From Amycolatopsis sp. WAC 01376 (GTDB lineage Bacteria; Actinomycetota; Actinomycetes; Mycobacteriales; Pseudonocardiaceae), in the NCBI RefSeq assembly GCF_003947415.1, contig NZ_QHKL01000006.1:496001-560000 (forward strand): a stretch of DNA of 64,000 bases, in the 5' to 3' direction. The notes beneath the pieces were generated by a model. It was not told the origin of the DNA. It saw only the letters and a list, made by a program, of their open reading frames with translations, and searched no databases. Made by a program: the position numbers and the translations under genes. Below are positions 26,981 through 35,483 of this stretch, in pieces (the first letter of the stretch is position 1; each line of letters begins with the position of its first letter).

Positions 26981-27218
26981 GGCCAAGGGTGTCTTAGGTG
27001 AGTACTGCCGGTGCGCGAGTGGCCGTTTCGCGTGACTGGATGGACGACACACGTGCTTGGAGGGACGACACGCGTGATCGGACGGACGGCTCGCGGCGGA
27101 ACCCGGCCGCGTTCGTGTCGTCCGTCCAGTCACGCGTGTCGTCCGCCGGATCACGTGTGTCGTCCGTCCAATCACGCGACATCGCCTACCGGACCTCGTG
27201 AGTGGTAGGGACGGTTAG
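26957..27218. repeat. 24-base direct repeats flanking a 3+3 inverted tandem array
   Basis: CTCATGAGTGGTAAGGAC... (26957-26980) and CTCGTGAGTGGTAGGGAC... (27195-27218) differ at three positions, both ending GTTAG. They bracket the array at 27029-27178. The first copy also supplies the 3' end and stop codon of the MerR gene. Confidence 0.8.
27029..27178. repeat. Three 21-base tandem units followed by three inverted units
   Basis: Three direct 21-base units at 27029-27049, 27050-27070 and 27071-27091 share CRCGTG..YTGGA.GGACGACA. After a 24-base spacer, three units of the reverse complement follow without gaps at 27116-27136, 27137-27157 and 27158-27178 (TGTCGTCCGYCSRRTCACGYG). The two halves can form one ~63-base-pair stem or three stacked ones. 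Units differ by only a few bases. No coding use is evident. Confidence 0.9.
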
Positions 27219-27505
27219 AACCGGCGGCTTAGGTACCGACGTGGATTTCGGCTGCGGGTTGGTGCCAGGCCCGGTCCGTGAAGGCCTCCTTGAGGGACCC
27301 AGAGTCCCTCAAGGAGGCCTTCACGGACGGCGATAATCGCCACGTTCGCCCCACAGGCACCAGCAGTCACAACAGTGGCGCGTGAAGGCCCCCTTCCCTC
27401 GGCTCAGCCGAGGAAACCCGACCTTCACACCTTGCCGAGGTACCGAGCCGGTCAAGCCCTCGTGAGTGGTACGTAGGACCGTCCTTACCGCTCACGAGGC
27501 GGAAG
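27219..27505. repeat. Gene-free block with three more palindromes
   Basis: 27275-27298 and 27304-27327 are 24-base arms with no mismatch (core GTGAAGGCCTCCTTGAGGG) around CCAGA. 27382-27428 is a longer, imperfect GTGAAGG...CCTTCAC hairpin whose tip CCTCGGCT/AGCCGAGG is perfect. 27458-27499 (CCTCGTGAG.GGTA...) is a full GTGAGTGGTAAG-family palindrome with a 3-base bulge, ending six bases before the peroxiredoxin stop codon, where it could act as terminator. No gene seen. Confidence 0.85.
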
Positions 27506-27967
27506 TCAGGTGGTGGGCGTCCGTTCCCGCAGGGCCGCGAGCGCCTTGTCGGCGTGGACGTCGAACTTCAGCTCGCTCTTGATCACCGCGAGGATCCGGC
27601 GGTCGGTGCCGATCACGAAGGTGCGTCGTTTGGCGTGCAGCGGGCTGAACCGGCGCCATACGCCGAACTGTTTGGCGACACTTCCGTCCGCATCGGACAG
27701 AAGCGGGTAGTCGAAGCCGCGCAGCGTGGAGAATTGCCGCTGTTTGGTGATCCCGTCCGGACTGATCCCGACGCGGTGAGCACCGACCGCGCCGAATTCC
27801 GCGGCCAGGTCGCGGAAGTGGCAGCTCTCGGCGGTGCAGCCCCCGGTCATCGCGGCGGGGTAGAAGAACAGGACGACCGGGCCGACGGTCAGGAAGTCCG
27901 ACAGCGTGCGGTCCCGGCCGGTGTCGTCGGGCAGGGTGAAGTCCGGGGCGAGGTCTCCTTGGTCCAT
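27506..27967 (-). CDS. Peroxiredoxin, BCP/PrxQ-like
   Basis: 153 residues from ATG 27967. AhpC/TSA fold with LAPDFTLPDDTG at the start and the active-site loop YPAAMTGGCTAESCHFRD. The peroxidatic Cys is residue 44, and a resolving Cys at 49 gives the CX4C spacing of PrxQ/BCP enzymes. The usual P..FT..C motif is altered to P..MTGGC. It reduces peroxides in the cytosol, recycled by thioredoxin. Divergent from the methyltransferase at 28037 across 69 bases. Confidence 0.92.
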   Translation of the reverse strand: MDQGDLAPDFTLPDDTGRDRTLSDFLTVGPVVLFFYPAAMTGGCTAESCHFRDLAAEFGAVGAHRVGISPDGITKQRQFSTLRGFDYPLLSDADGSVAKQFGVWRRFSPLHAKRRTFVIGTDRRILAVIKSELKFDVHADKALAALRERTPTT

Positions 27968-28036
27968 GTCCGGTATTCGGAGCCGTGGGCGCGCCGGATC
28001 GGTGTCAACGGGTGCCGAACCGGATATCGTCGCGGC

Positions 28037-28840
28037 ATGTCTTCTCGCGAAGTGGGAACCCGGCGCGCTTTCGACGCCGCGGCCGCCGATTTCACCGCGC
28101 TGGGCCGTCATCTGTGGGAGCCGATCGGCGCGGCCACGGTGGCGGCCGCCGGAATCGGTGAAGGTGACCGTGTCCTCGACGCCTGCTGCGGCACCGGGGC
28201 CTCGGCGATTCCCGCGGCGCGCGCTGCCGGGGCCGGCGGTGTGGTGGACGCGATCGACCTCTCCGGCCCGATGATCGGCGAGTTGCGCCGTCGTTCGGCG
28301 GACTTGCCGCAGTTGCGCGCGCACGAAGCCGACGCGACGGCGTGGGACACGGGCGGCTACGACGTCGTGCAGTCCGCGCTCGGCATCTTCTTCTTTCCCG
28401 ACATGACGGACGGCACCGAGCGGCTGATCTCCCGGGCCCGGTCCGGCGGCCGGGCCGTGTTCACCATCTGGCGCGGTGGATCCATGGTGGCGGCGGGCCG
28501 TCACCTCGGCCGCGCGGTGGCCGCGGTGACCGAGTCCGCGCCGCCACCGGAACGGGAACCGAGTTTGATCGACCGCGTCAACCAAGCCGACACTTATACC
28601 GCATGGCTTTCCGGGCGGAATCTGTCCGATGTGGACGTCGTGGTCAACGAGCTGCGGCTGACCATGACACCGGAGGTCGCCTGGCTGGTCGTCATCGGCT
28701 CCGGGTTCCGCGGTCTTCTCGCCGACCTCGAACCCGGCGCCGTCGAGCAGGTGCGTGAGCGCTACCTCGATTCCCTGCGTGCCGAAGGCGTGACAGAACT
28801 CGACGCGACGACGCTGATCGGCTCCGGCACGGTCCGCTGA
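28037..28840 (+). CDS. Class I SAM-dependent methyltransferase
   Basis: 267 residues from ATG 28037. Motif I VLDACCGTGASAIPAAR lies near residues 46-62 (UbiE/MenG-like, with CC for the usual LG), then VDAIDLSGPMIGELRR and the post-motif GYDVVQSALGIFFFPDMTDG. The family methylates small molecules. Substrate unknown, no pathway genes alongside. The divergent partner is the peroxiredoxin. Confidence 0.9.
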   Translation: MSSREVGTRRAFDAAAADFTALGRHLWEPIGAATVAAAGIGEGDRVLDACCGTGASAIPAARAAGAGGVVDAIDLSGPMIGELRRRSADLPQLRAHEADATAWDTGGYDVVQSALGIFFFPDMTDGTERLISRARSGGRAVFTIWRGGSMVAAGRHLGRAVAAVTESAPPPEREPSLIDRVNQADTYTAWLSGRNLSDVDVVVNELRLTMTPEVAWLVVIGSGFRGLLADLEPGAVEQVRERYLDSLRAEGVTELDATTLIGSGTVR

Positions 28841-28902
28841 CGACCGCGTCCGCTTCGGTGTACAGTCGTTCACTCAAACCGGGGTGAACGGGTGGGACAC
28901 GG

Positions 28903-30465
28903 GTGCGACCAGACAACGACTCCACTGTTCGGGGCCGCGGGCAAGGACCGTTCGGCTCCTGGCTGCTCGGCCCGCTCGATCAGGACTCGGCCGTGTTGCG
29001 GCGCCGCGTCCAGGGACTGCTCACCGGAACGCTGATCGCGACCAACGTCATCGGCGCGCTGGTCGTGGTCGGGCTGGCGGCCCTGCTCATGCCCGCGCCC
29101 GGCATGTCCGGCGATCTCGTCCGGGTCACCGCGATCGCGGTCCCCGTCTACGTGGTCTCCGCCGTGGTCGTGGGCGCGCTGTGGGGCACCCGCGGCGCGT
29201 TGCGGACGTTGCGCTGGGCGGCCGACGGCCGGACGCCGACCGACGAGGAGCGTGCGGCGAGTCTTCGTGTCCCGTTGCGCCTGACGCTGGTGCAGGCGGT
29301 GCTGTGGGGCGTCGCGACCGTGGTCTTCGGCGTGCTGGCCGCGCTGGTGCAGCCGAAGGTCGTGCTCACCGAACTGCTCGTCGTCGCGTTCGCGGGCGTG
29401 GTCGTCTGCGCGATCGCTTATCTGGCGGGAGAGTTCATCCTGCGGCCGTACGCGGCCTTGGCGCTGACGGGCACCTCGCCGGCGCGGCGGCTCAGCGGCG
29501 GGGTCAATCTGCGGATGCTGCTGTTCTGGTGCCTCGGCACCGGAGTGCCGGTGGCCGGACTGGTGGTCACGGCGGTGCTGGCGTGGGCGCGCGGTGACGT
29601 GTCGACCACGAAGCTCGCCATCTCGGTCATCGCGCTCGGCCTGGTGGTGCTGGTCTTCGGTCTGCTGGTGACCGTGTTCACCGCCCGCGCCGTGGTGAAC
29701 CCGATCCGGTCGGTGCAGCACGCGCTCGGCCGGGTGCGTGCCGGCGACTTCGCCGTGGAGATCCCGGTCTACGACGGCACCGAACTCGGTCTGCTGCAAG
29801 CGGGCTTCAACGGGATGGCCGCCGGTCTCGCGGAACGCGAACGTTTGCGCGACCTGTTCGGCAGGCATGTCGGCGAGGACGTCGCGATCGAGGCGATGCG
29901 CACGTCCGCCGAACTCGGCGGCACGGTGCGGACGGTGTCGGTGTTGTTCGTCGACCTGATCGGGTCGACCGCGCTGGCCGCGAGCCGTCCGCCCGAGGAG
30001 GTCGTCGGCCTGCTCAACCGGTTCTTCGCGGTGGTGGTCGACGAGGTCGACCGCAACCACGGGCTGGTCAACAAGTTCGTCGGTGACGCCGCGCTGGCGA
30101 TCTTCGGCGCACCGGTGCGGCTGGAGGACCACGCGACCCTCGCGCTGTCCGCCGGCCGGGCGATTTCGCGCAGGCTGGCGGCCGAGGTGCCCGACTGCCC
30201 GGCCGGGATCGGCGTGGCGACGGGTGAGGTGGTCGCCGGGAACGTCGGCGACCCGCGGCGGTTCGAGTACACGGTGATCGGCGACCCGGTCAACGAAGCC
30301 GCCCGGCTGACCGAACTGGCGAAGAACGTCGAAGCCCGGTTGCTCGCTTCGTGGACGGCGATCGAGTCGGCGGCCGAAGACGAGGCCGCCCAGTGGAAGG
30401 CGACGGAGGACGTCACGTTGCGGGGCCGCACTCGGCCCACCACACTCGCGACCCCCAAGGCCTGA
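28903..30465 (+). CDS. Membrane adenylate/guanylate cyclase with HAMP domain
   Basis: 520 residues. Six membrane segments occupy the first ~265, then a HAMP linker (AVVNPIRSVQHALGRVRAGD, 265-320), then a class III cyclase domain. The two metal-binding Asp are present (LFVDLIGST near 350; KFVGDAAL near 395), and FEYTVIGDPVNEAARL carries the purine/transition-state region. The layout matches the Mycobacterium Rv1318c/Rv1319c/Rv1320c/Rv3645 group. It makes cyclic nucleotide, probably cAMP. GTG 28903 is the chosen start. CRP-family regulators occur at 58.3-59.8 kb, but no direct link is shown. Confidence 0.93.
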   Translation: MRPDNDSTVRGRGQGPFGSWLLGPLDQDSAVLRRRVQGLLTGTLIATNVIGALVVVGLAALLMPAPGMSGDLVRVTAIAVPVYVVSAVVVGALWGTRGALRTLRWAADGRTPTDEERAASLRVPLRLTLVQAVLWGVATVVFGVLAALVQPKVVLTELLVVAFAGVVVCAIAYLAGEFILRPYAALALTGTSPARRLSGGVNLRMLLFWCLGTGVPVAGLVVTAVLAWARGDVSTTKLAISVIALGLVVLVFGLLVTVFTARAVVNPIRSVQHALGRVRAGDFAVEIPVYDGTELGLLQAGFNGMAAGLAERERLRDLFGRHVGEDVAIEAMRTSAELGGTVRTVSVLFVDLIGSTALAASRPPEEVVGLLNRFFAVVVDEVDRNHGLVNKFVGDAALAIFGAPVRLEDHATLALSAGRAISRRLAAEVPDCPAGIGVATGEVVAGNVGDPRRFEYTVIGDPVNEAARLTELAKNVEARLLASWTAIESAAEDEAAQWKATEDVTLRGRTRPTTLATPKA

Positions 30466-30472
30466 CCTGTGG

Positions 30473-30508
30473 TGGATTCACAGCCTTTGTGAAGGGGCCG
30501 TGAATCTT
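30473..30508 (+). terminator. Hairpin after the cyclase gene
   Basis: GATTCAC and GTGAATC form the outer stem, enclosing TTCACA/TGTGAA as an alternative inner one. Short and without a T-run, so a weak terminator at best. Confidence 0.35.
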
Positions 30509-30678
30509 GCGCGGCGGCCCTCGCTCCGCCGTGCACGGACCCGATGTTTCCTGGCACGCGAGCGCGTTCCGGTCCTGTGAACGATCACAGCGGCTCCTTC
30601 GCGCCTGGTGAGGGCGTTGTTCCCGAAGCCGGGGCGGCGCACGGTGATCTCCCCATCCCCGTGTCAAAGGAGACATCT

Positions 30679-31350
30679 GTGAAGAGCCTTTCGAGGGCCG
30701 CGCTGGCCACCGGAGCCGCCGTCTTCGCGCTGGGCATGCTGCCCGCCACCGCCCTCGCGCAGCCCGGCGACGCCGGGGACCGGCCCCACGGCCTGATCCA
30801 GACCCAGACCCACACCCAGGTGCGCGAGATCGCGCCGGTGGCGGGAACCGCGATGACGGTCGCCGCGACCGCCGCGTCCAAGCAGCTGAACTACACCCAG
30901 CAAGTGCAGCAGTACAACCAATGGTGCTGGGCGGCGGACGGTTCGAGCATCGAGCGGTCGATGGGCGGCACCGCCACCCAGGCCCAGTTCTGCGCCGCGG
31001 GCAAGGGCACGTCGGCCGGGTACTGCCCGAACCAGCCCGCCCAGATCCCCGAGATCGTCCGCGGTTTCCGCGGCACCGGCTTCTCCGCGCAGGACGCGGG
31101 CGGGCCCATCGGTTTCAGCTCCGTCGTCAGCCAGATCGACGCCGGGATCCTGAACCTGACGGGGATCTACTGGACCTCCGGCGGTGGCCACGCCGAGGTG
31201 ATCTACGGCTACGACTCGGCGAACCAGTCGATCATGGTCGGTGACCCGTGGCCGACGTATCAGCGCTACCAGACCTGGAACTACAACCAGTACCGCAGCA
31301 ACGGCCAGTTCCGCTGGAACGACACCATCGTCAACATCCGGAAGGGCTGA
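30679..31350 (+). CDS. Secreted papain-like cysteine peptidase (C39/C70-like)
   Basis: 223 residues from GTG 30679, with AAAGGAG nine bases upstream. Signal peptide VKSLSRAALATGAAVFALG, cleavage after ALA. A short pro-region precedes the papain-like domain. The catalytic Cys is near residue 83 in YNQWCWAADGSS, His near 170 in GGGHAEVIYGYD, and the third residue is in MVGDPWP. Its size and motifs resemble AvrRpt2/staphopain-type C70 or C39_2 peptidases. Next to it, nine bases on, is a secreted protein with a C-terminal anchor, so the pair likely acts at the cell surface. Substrate unknown. Confidence 0.85.
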   Translation: MKSLSRAALATGAAVFALGMLPATALAQPGDAGDRPHGLIQTQTHTQVREIAPVAGTAMTVAATAASKQLNYTQQVQQYNQWCWAADGSSIERSMGGTATQAQFCAAGKGTSAGYCPNQPAQIPEIVRGFRGTGFSAQDAGGPIGFSSVVSQIDAGILNLTGIYWTSGGGHAEVIYGYDSANQSIMVGDPWPTYQRYQTWNYNQYRSNGQFRWNDTIVNIRKG

Positions 31351-31359
31351 GCCGCGATC

Positions 31360-32124
31360 ATGAACACGATCTGCCGGAAGTTCGCCGGTTGTCTCGCGGT
31401 GGCCGTCGCGACGCTGCTGCCCGCCACGCTTCCCGCCGCGGCTGGCGAGGGAGTCGTCCCGCCTTCGGACGGCGATCTCGCGGCCGCCGTGCGTGTCGCC
31501 GGGCAGCCGGACGCGATCGGCCTCGCGAGATCGAACTTCCGGCAGGTCACCCGGATCGAACCCCAGCGGATCACCATGGGGGAGAAGGGAATCCCGGTCT
31601 ACACCCTCAATCCCGACTTCGTCAGGGGCATCGCCGGTGCGCCGGCGGGCGTGCTGAGATCCGTCGCCGTGACGGCCACCGCGGATTCCGGCCAGAAGGC
31701 CACGCTGCAGACGATGCCCGAAGGCGCGGGAAAGTGGGTCGCGGCGAGCGTGTTCTCCGGCAACGACGAAGAAACCCTGAGCGCGCGGCTGAAACCCGGT
31801 TCGGTCCTGCTCAACGAACCCCAGATCAACGGCTGGTACGAACTGGGCCCCGATGGTGTCGTGCTTTTGCAGGCGAGCCTGCCGCAGTCGCCGGTGGGAA
31901 AGTTAGTCCCGCTTTCCGATTATCAGCGGGAAGTACACGGCCGCTACGCCGACAAACTGCCGGGATCGGACTACCAGCGCGACCGCGGGCTCGGCTTCAC
32001 GCAGGCCGTGACCCCGCCCGACGACACCGGGCCGCCGGTCGCGATCGTGGCCGGTCTGATCGCCGCCGGGGTGGGAGTCGTGCTGGTCGCGGTGTGGCGG
32101 AAACGCCGCCTCACTCCCAGATGA
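31360..32124 (+). CDS. Secreted protein with C-terminal membrane anchor, partner of the cysteine peptidase
   Basis: 254 residues with no family I recognise. A signal peptide (MNTICRKFAGCLAVAVATLL, cleavage near AAA-GEG) leads a ~190-residue extracytoplasmic domain with beta pattern (GEKGIPVYTLNPDF, INGWYELGPDGVVLLQ). A membrane helix at ~220-243 (VAIVAGLIAAGVGVVLVAVW) and a basic tail RKRRLTPR follow, so it is type I and outward-facing. It sits nine bases after the papain-like gene and may be its inhibitor, substrate or tether (inference). It contains a TTA codon at 31903-31905. Its end overlaps the convergent XRE gene by 14 bases. Confidence 0.75.
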   Translation: MNTICRKFAGCLAVAVATLLPATLPAAAGEGVVPPSDGDLAAAVRVAGQPDAIGLARSNFRQVTRIEPQRITMGEKGIPVYTLNPDFVRGIAGAPAGVLRSVAVTATADSGQKATLQTMPEGAGKWVAASVFSGNDEETLSARLKPGSVLLNEPQINGWYELGPDGVVLLQASLPQSPVGKLVPLSDYQREVHGRYADKLPGSDYQRDRGLGFTQAVTPPDDTGPPVAIVAGLIAAGVGVVLVAVWRKRRLTPR

Positions 32125-33025
32125 GGTCGATGCCCGCTATCCCGACGCCGAGATCCTCGAAGTAGGCACTGACCGTCGCGCCCGGCCCGGGGTGCAGCGG
32201 CTCGCTGACCACGGGGGCCAGTTCTTCGCGCTCCCGCACGGTTTTGACGCAGCGGGCCGGGATCGCGCCGGCGTCGAAGCGCATCCGGAGCAGATACGCC
32301 GACATGCGGGAGCGCACCGTCCGGTGGAAACAGGTCGAACGGACCGACGCGGCCAGGCGCAACGTGAACGCGAAGGTGTGCGTTTCCCCTTCGGCCAGGC
32401 CTCGGTCGAAGAGGAGCTCGAACACCATCCCCGGCGAAGAGGCGCTTCGGCGCACTCTGCCTCTTCGGCATCCGTCGGTGGCGAAGACCGTCGTCGCCTC
32501 CATGTCGGTGCCGGGCTCGTCCTGATGGGTCACCACGAAACCGTCCGCGCCGGGTTCCCTGGCCCGCACCACCATGGTCGAGGCGATCTCCGAGATCCGG
32601 CCTTCGGCGGTCATGGTCAGCACGTCGACGACGGTCACGACGTCGAGCTTCGCGTTTCCCGCCGCGCCGGGTGTTTCGCTCAGTTCGTCCAGCAGCGAGC
32701 AGGTTTCGGCCCAGCTCTGCCGCAGCTCCGGCAAGGAGGGCCTGCGGTCGTCGCCGGGCGGCCGCCGTTGCGGGCCGATCAGGACGACGAGACTGTCCGC
32801 GGGCAGCCCCAGCACGGCTTCGAGCGCGCGGACGACGTCGAGCGAGCGCGGTGTCGACGGATGCCGGAGCCCGCGCTGCCAGTAGCTCAAGGTCGATTCG
32901 GCCACGGAAACCCCACGTGCCGCCAAATGCGCGCGGATCCGGGACAGGGAAAGCCCGCGGTGCTCCACCGCTTCGGAAAGCGCGCGGGGGAACGGGCTGG
33001 GTCTGACCTCGCGTTCCTGGTACAT
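32111..33025 (-). CDS. XRE-type HTH regulator with large C-terminal domain
   Basis: 304 residues from ATG 33025, which is preceded by GGTGGGGG; ATG 33061 is possible. The HTH covers residues 15-50 (LSRIRAHLAARGVSVAESTL, SYWQRGLRHP). The C-terminal ~200 residues are beta-rich (LDVVTVVDVLTMTAEGRISE, THTFAFTLRLAASV) and resemble no ligand domain I know. Expected to be a DNA-binding regulator. Convergent with the peptidase-partner operon, and upstream of P450 on the same strand but 85 bases from its stop. Confidence 0.8.
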   Translation of the reverse strand: MYQEREVRPSPFPRALSEAVEHRGLSLSRIRAHLAARGVSVAESTLSYWQRGLRHPSTPRSLDVVRALEAVLGLPADSLVVLIGPQRRPPGDDRRPSLPELRQSWAETCSLLDELSETPGAAGNAKLDVVTVVDVLTMTAEGRISEIASTMVVRAREPGADGFVVTHQDEPGTDMEATTVFATDGCRRGRVRRSASSPGMVFELLFDRGLAEGETHTFAFTLRLAASVRSTCFHRTVRSRMSAYLLRMRFDAGAIPARCVKTVREREELAPVVSEPLHPGPGATVSAYFEDLGVGIAGIDLIWE

Positions 33026-33110
33026 GGACACCCCCACCGACGCCGGGTTGGCGCAAAGCATGCGCAGTCCGGCGCCGGTCGGCAACCGCCTAAGGTCGAA
33101 AACCGGACTT

Positions 33111-34301
33111 TCAGGCGAATTCGAGCCGCAGGCTTTCGAGGCCGCGCAGTGTCACCTGCTTCACCCAGACCGGATCGGCCGTCCGGTGGAAGGCGCGGCC
33201 GGCGGCGAGCAGCGCCTCGAACACGGTCCGGCCCTCAAGGCGTGCCAGCGGGGCGCCGAGACAGAAGTGGATACCCTGCCCCAGCGCGAGATGCCTCGTC
33301 GAGGGACGGTCGACGTCGAAGCCGTCCGGGTTCTCGTGGACGCGAGGGTCGCGGTTGGCCGCTCCCAGCAGTACGACCGTTTGCGCGCCTTCGCCGACGG
33401 ATCGGTCGCCGACGGTCGCGTCCCGCAAGGCGGTGCGCGTGGTCAGCTGGACGGGGGAGTCGTACCGGAGCATCTCTTCGACCGCGTTCGGGATCTTCGA
33501 GCGGTCTTCGGCCAGTTTCCGGTGCTGCTCAGGATGGTTCAGCAGCGCGAGGATCCCGTTGCCGATCAGGTTGGTCGTCGTCTCGTGCCCGGCGACCAGC
33601 AGGAGCATCGCGGTGATCACCAGTTCGCCCTCGCTGAGCCGGTCGCCCTCGTCGGACACCGACACCAGATCGGAGAACAGGTCGCCGGTCGGCCGTTTCC
33701 GCCGTTCCTTCGCCAGTTCACGGAAGTAGGCGACGAACTCGCGCCGGGCCGCGACAGCCGCGGCGACGGTCTCCTTCGCGATCAGGAACGACGGGTCGAG
33801 CGCGCGCCCCATGGCGTGCGACCACCCTTCGAAGCGGGCGCGGTCGGCCAGGGGCACCCCGAGCATCTCGCTGATCACGACGACCGGCAGCGGTTTCGCG
33901 ATCTCGGTCATCAGGTCGAATTCGCCCATTTCGAGCGCTTTCGACACCAGTTCCTTCGCCAGTTCGTCGACCCTCGGGGCGAGTTGCTCGACCATCCTCG
34001 GCGTGAACGCCTTCGAGACCAGCCGCCGCAGCCTCGTGTGATCGGGCGGATCGAGTCCGAGGAACGACCGGATCACGCGGCCCTGCTCGTCGACCGGCTC
34101 GTTCTCGTGCGGATTCGGCAGCACTTCGGGCTCCGGGTGCCCGAACGCGGGATTCTTCAGTACCGCGGACGCCTCCTCGAACCCGCTCACCACGAAGAAC
34201 CGGTCGGCGGCCTCGAACACCGGACCTCGGGCGAAGACCTGGCGGTAGAACGGATACGGATCGGTCCTGGTCTCCGGCGTGAGCAGGTTTTCGAGCATCA
34301 C
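33111..34301 (-). CDS. Cytochrome P450
   Basis: 396 residues, normal for a soluble bacterial P450. I-helix LLLVAGHETTTNLIGNG near residue 233-249, ExxR in EEMLRYDSP near 276, and the heme loop LGQGIHFCLGAPLARLE with the Cys ligand near 345. It needs ferredoxin partners, none of which are adjacent. It resembles CYP107-type enzymes that hydroxylate polyketides or steroids; the substrate cannot be inferred. Divergent from the M20 peptidase with a 46-base gap. Confidence 0.94.
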   Translation of the reverse strand: MMLENLLTPETRTDPYPFYRQVFARGPVFEAADRFFVVSGFEEASAVLKNPAFGHPEPEVLPNPHENEPVDEQGRVIRSFLGLDPPDHTRLRRLVSKAFTPRMVEQLAPRVDELAKELVSKALEMGEFDLMTEIAKPLPVVVISEMLGVPLADRARFEGWSHAMGRALDPSFLIAKETVAAAVAARREFVAYFRELAKERRKRPTGDLFSDLVSVSDEGDRLSEGELVITAMLLLVAGHETTTNLIGNGILALLNHPEQHRKLAEDRSKIPNAVEEMLRYDSPVQLTTRTALRDATVGDRSVGEGAQTVVLLGAANRDPRVHENPDGFDVDRPSTRHLALGQGIHFCLGAPLARLEGRTVFEALLAAGRAFHRTADPVWVKQVTLRGLESLRLEFA

Positions 34302-34347
34302 CCGATCCTATGCGCGGTTACGACGGCGCATACGCGAAAGTGTTCGC

Positions 34348-35424
34348 ATGACAGCCGACGCGATGATCGAAGACCTCAGGACGCTTGTCGAGATCGAGTC
34401 ACCTTCGGGGGACATCAAGGCTTTGACGGCATCGGCCGAGGCCGTGGCCGCTCTCGTCGAGGCCCGTCTCGGCGGAACGGCGACCCTGGTGGAGAGCGCG
34501 GCGGGACCGCACGTCCGGTGGTCCGGCGGCGGTGAGCCGCGCGTGCTGATCCTGGGGCATCACGACACCGTGTTCCCGATCGGCACGTTGGCGCGCCGCC
34601 CGTTCGCGGTGACCGACGGCCGGGTGACCGGACCGGGGGTGTTCGACATGCTCGGCGGATTGGTGCAGGCGATCCACGGCCTGGCGGCGCTCGACGATCT
34701 GACCGGCGTCGAGATCCTGGTGACGGCCGACGAGGAAACGGGTTCGCACGAATCCCGGGCGCTCATCGAGGAGCGCGCCCGCGCTTGCGGCACGGTGCTG
34801 GTGTTCGAAGGCGCGGCCGACGGCGGCGGCCTCAAGATCGCCCGCAAGGGCTGCGGCACGTTCGAGGTCGTCATCACCGGCCGGGCGTCGCACGCCGGCC
34901 TCGAGCCGGAGGCAGGCGTGAACGCGCTGACCGAAGCCGCGCATCAGGTACTGGACATCGTCGCGCTCGGCAGGCCCGAGATCGGGACGAGCGTCACTCC
35001 GGCCGTCGCCTCGGCGGGAACGGCGAGCAACGTCGTGCCCGCCTCCGCGACCGTCGTGGTCGACGTACGGGTCGAGTCCGCCGCGGAGAAGGAGCGCGTC
35101 GAAGCGGGGTTCGCCGCGCTGACCCCGCGCCTAGAAGGGGCGGAAATCGTGGTGCGGGGCGGGATCCACCGGCCGCCGATGCCCGGGTCCGCCGCCGCGG
35201 ACCTCTTCGCCGTCGCCGGACGGCTGCTGCCCGGAGTCGCCGGGGTGGCCGTCGGCGGCGGGAGCGACGGCAACCTGACCGCCGCGATCGGCGTCCCGAC
35301 CCTCGACGGGCTGGGCGCCGGCGGCGGCGGTGCGCACGCCGATCACGAGTATCTGCTGGTCGAGTCGATGGCGGAGCGGGTGGACCTCGTCACCGGCCTG
35401 GTGACGGCGATCAGGGGGCACTGA
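34348..35424 (+). CDS. M20 family metallopeptidase, carboxypeptidase G2-like
   Basis: 358 residues from ATG 34348; the start at 34279 lies inside the divergent P450 gene. Metal ligands visible are the His/Asp in LILGHHDTVFPIG near 72, Asp in GPGVFDMLGG near 101, the Glu pair in VTADEETGSHES near 131, the acidic residue in VFEGAADGG near 155 and a C-terminal His in GAHADHEYLL near 333. The dimerisation (lid) domain is at about 170-280. Such enzymes release C-terminal Glu or related amino acids from amides. Substrate unknown. Confidence 0.92.
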   Translation: MTADAMIEDLRTLVEIESPSGDIKALTASAEAVAALVEARLGGTATLVESAAGPHVRWSGGGEPRVLILGHHDTVFPIGTLARRPFAVTDGRVTGPGVFDMLGGLVQAIHGLAALDDLTGVEILVTADEETGSHESRALIEERARACGTVLVFEGAADGGGLKIARKGCGTFEVVITGRASHAGLEPEAGVNALTEAAHQVLDIVALGRPEIGTSVTPAVASAGTASNVVPASATVVVDVRVESAAEKERVEAGFAALTPRLEGAEIVVRGGIHRPPMPGSAAADLFAVAGRLLPGVAGVAVGGGSDGNLTAAIGVPTLDGLGAGGGGAHADHEYLLVESMAERVDLVTGLVTAIRGH

Positions 35425-35432
35425 ACCGCAAG

Positions 35433-35454
35433 TCTTGCCCGATTTCGGGCAAGA
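35433..35454. promoter_or_regulatory. Perfect palindrome TCTTGCCCGA-TT-TCGGGCAAGA
   Basis: Ten-base arms with a two-base centre, 30 bases upstream of the next start codon and 9 after the M20 stop. With so small a centre it looks more like an operator than a terminator. Regulator unknown. Confidence 0.55.
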
Positions 35455-35483
35455 ACTGGCGTTTCGGGGTCCCGATGTGCATG

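Noticed and set aside
27029..27178. CRISPR array
   Set aside because: Units are contiguous with no spacers, half are inverted, and no cas genes occur in the window.
26998..27201. Small gene encoding DDTR-type peptide repeats
   Set aside because: Both strands and several frames are open because the 21-base unit is a multiple of three; no ribosome-binding site and no independent support. Better explained as a DNA repeat.
30575..30590. CTGTGA-N4-TCACAG as a CRP site ahead of the peptidase gene, next to the cyclase
   Set aside because: CRP sites need TGTGA-N6-TCACA; the spacing here is two bases short. Recorded only as a coincidence worth remembering.
33111..34301. Natural-product gene cluster (P450, SARP regulators, Drr exporter)
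   Set aside because: No core biosynthetic gene is present anywhere in the 64 kb, and these genes are scattered among housekeeping ones.
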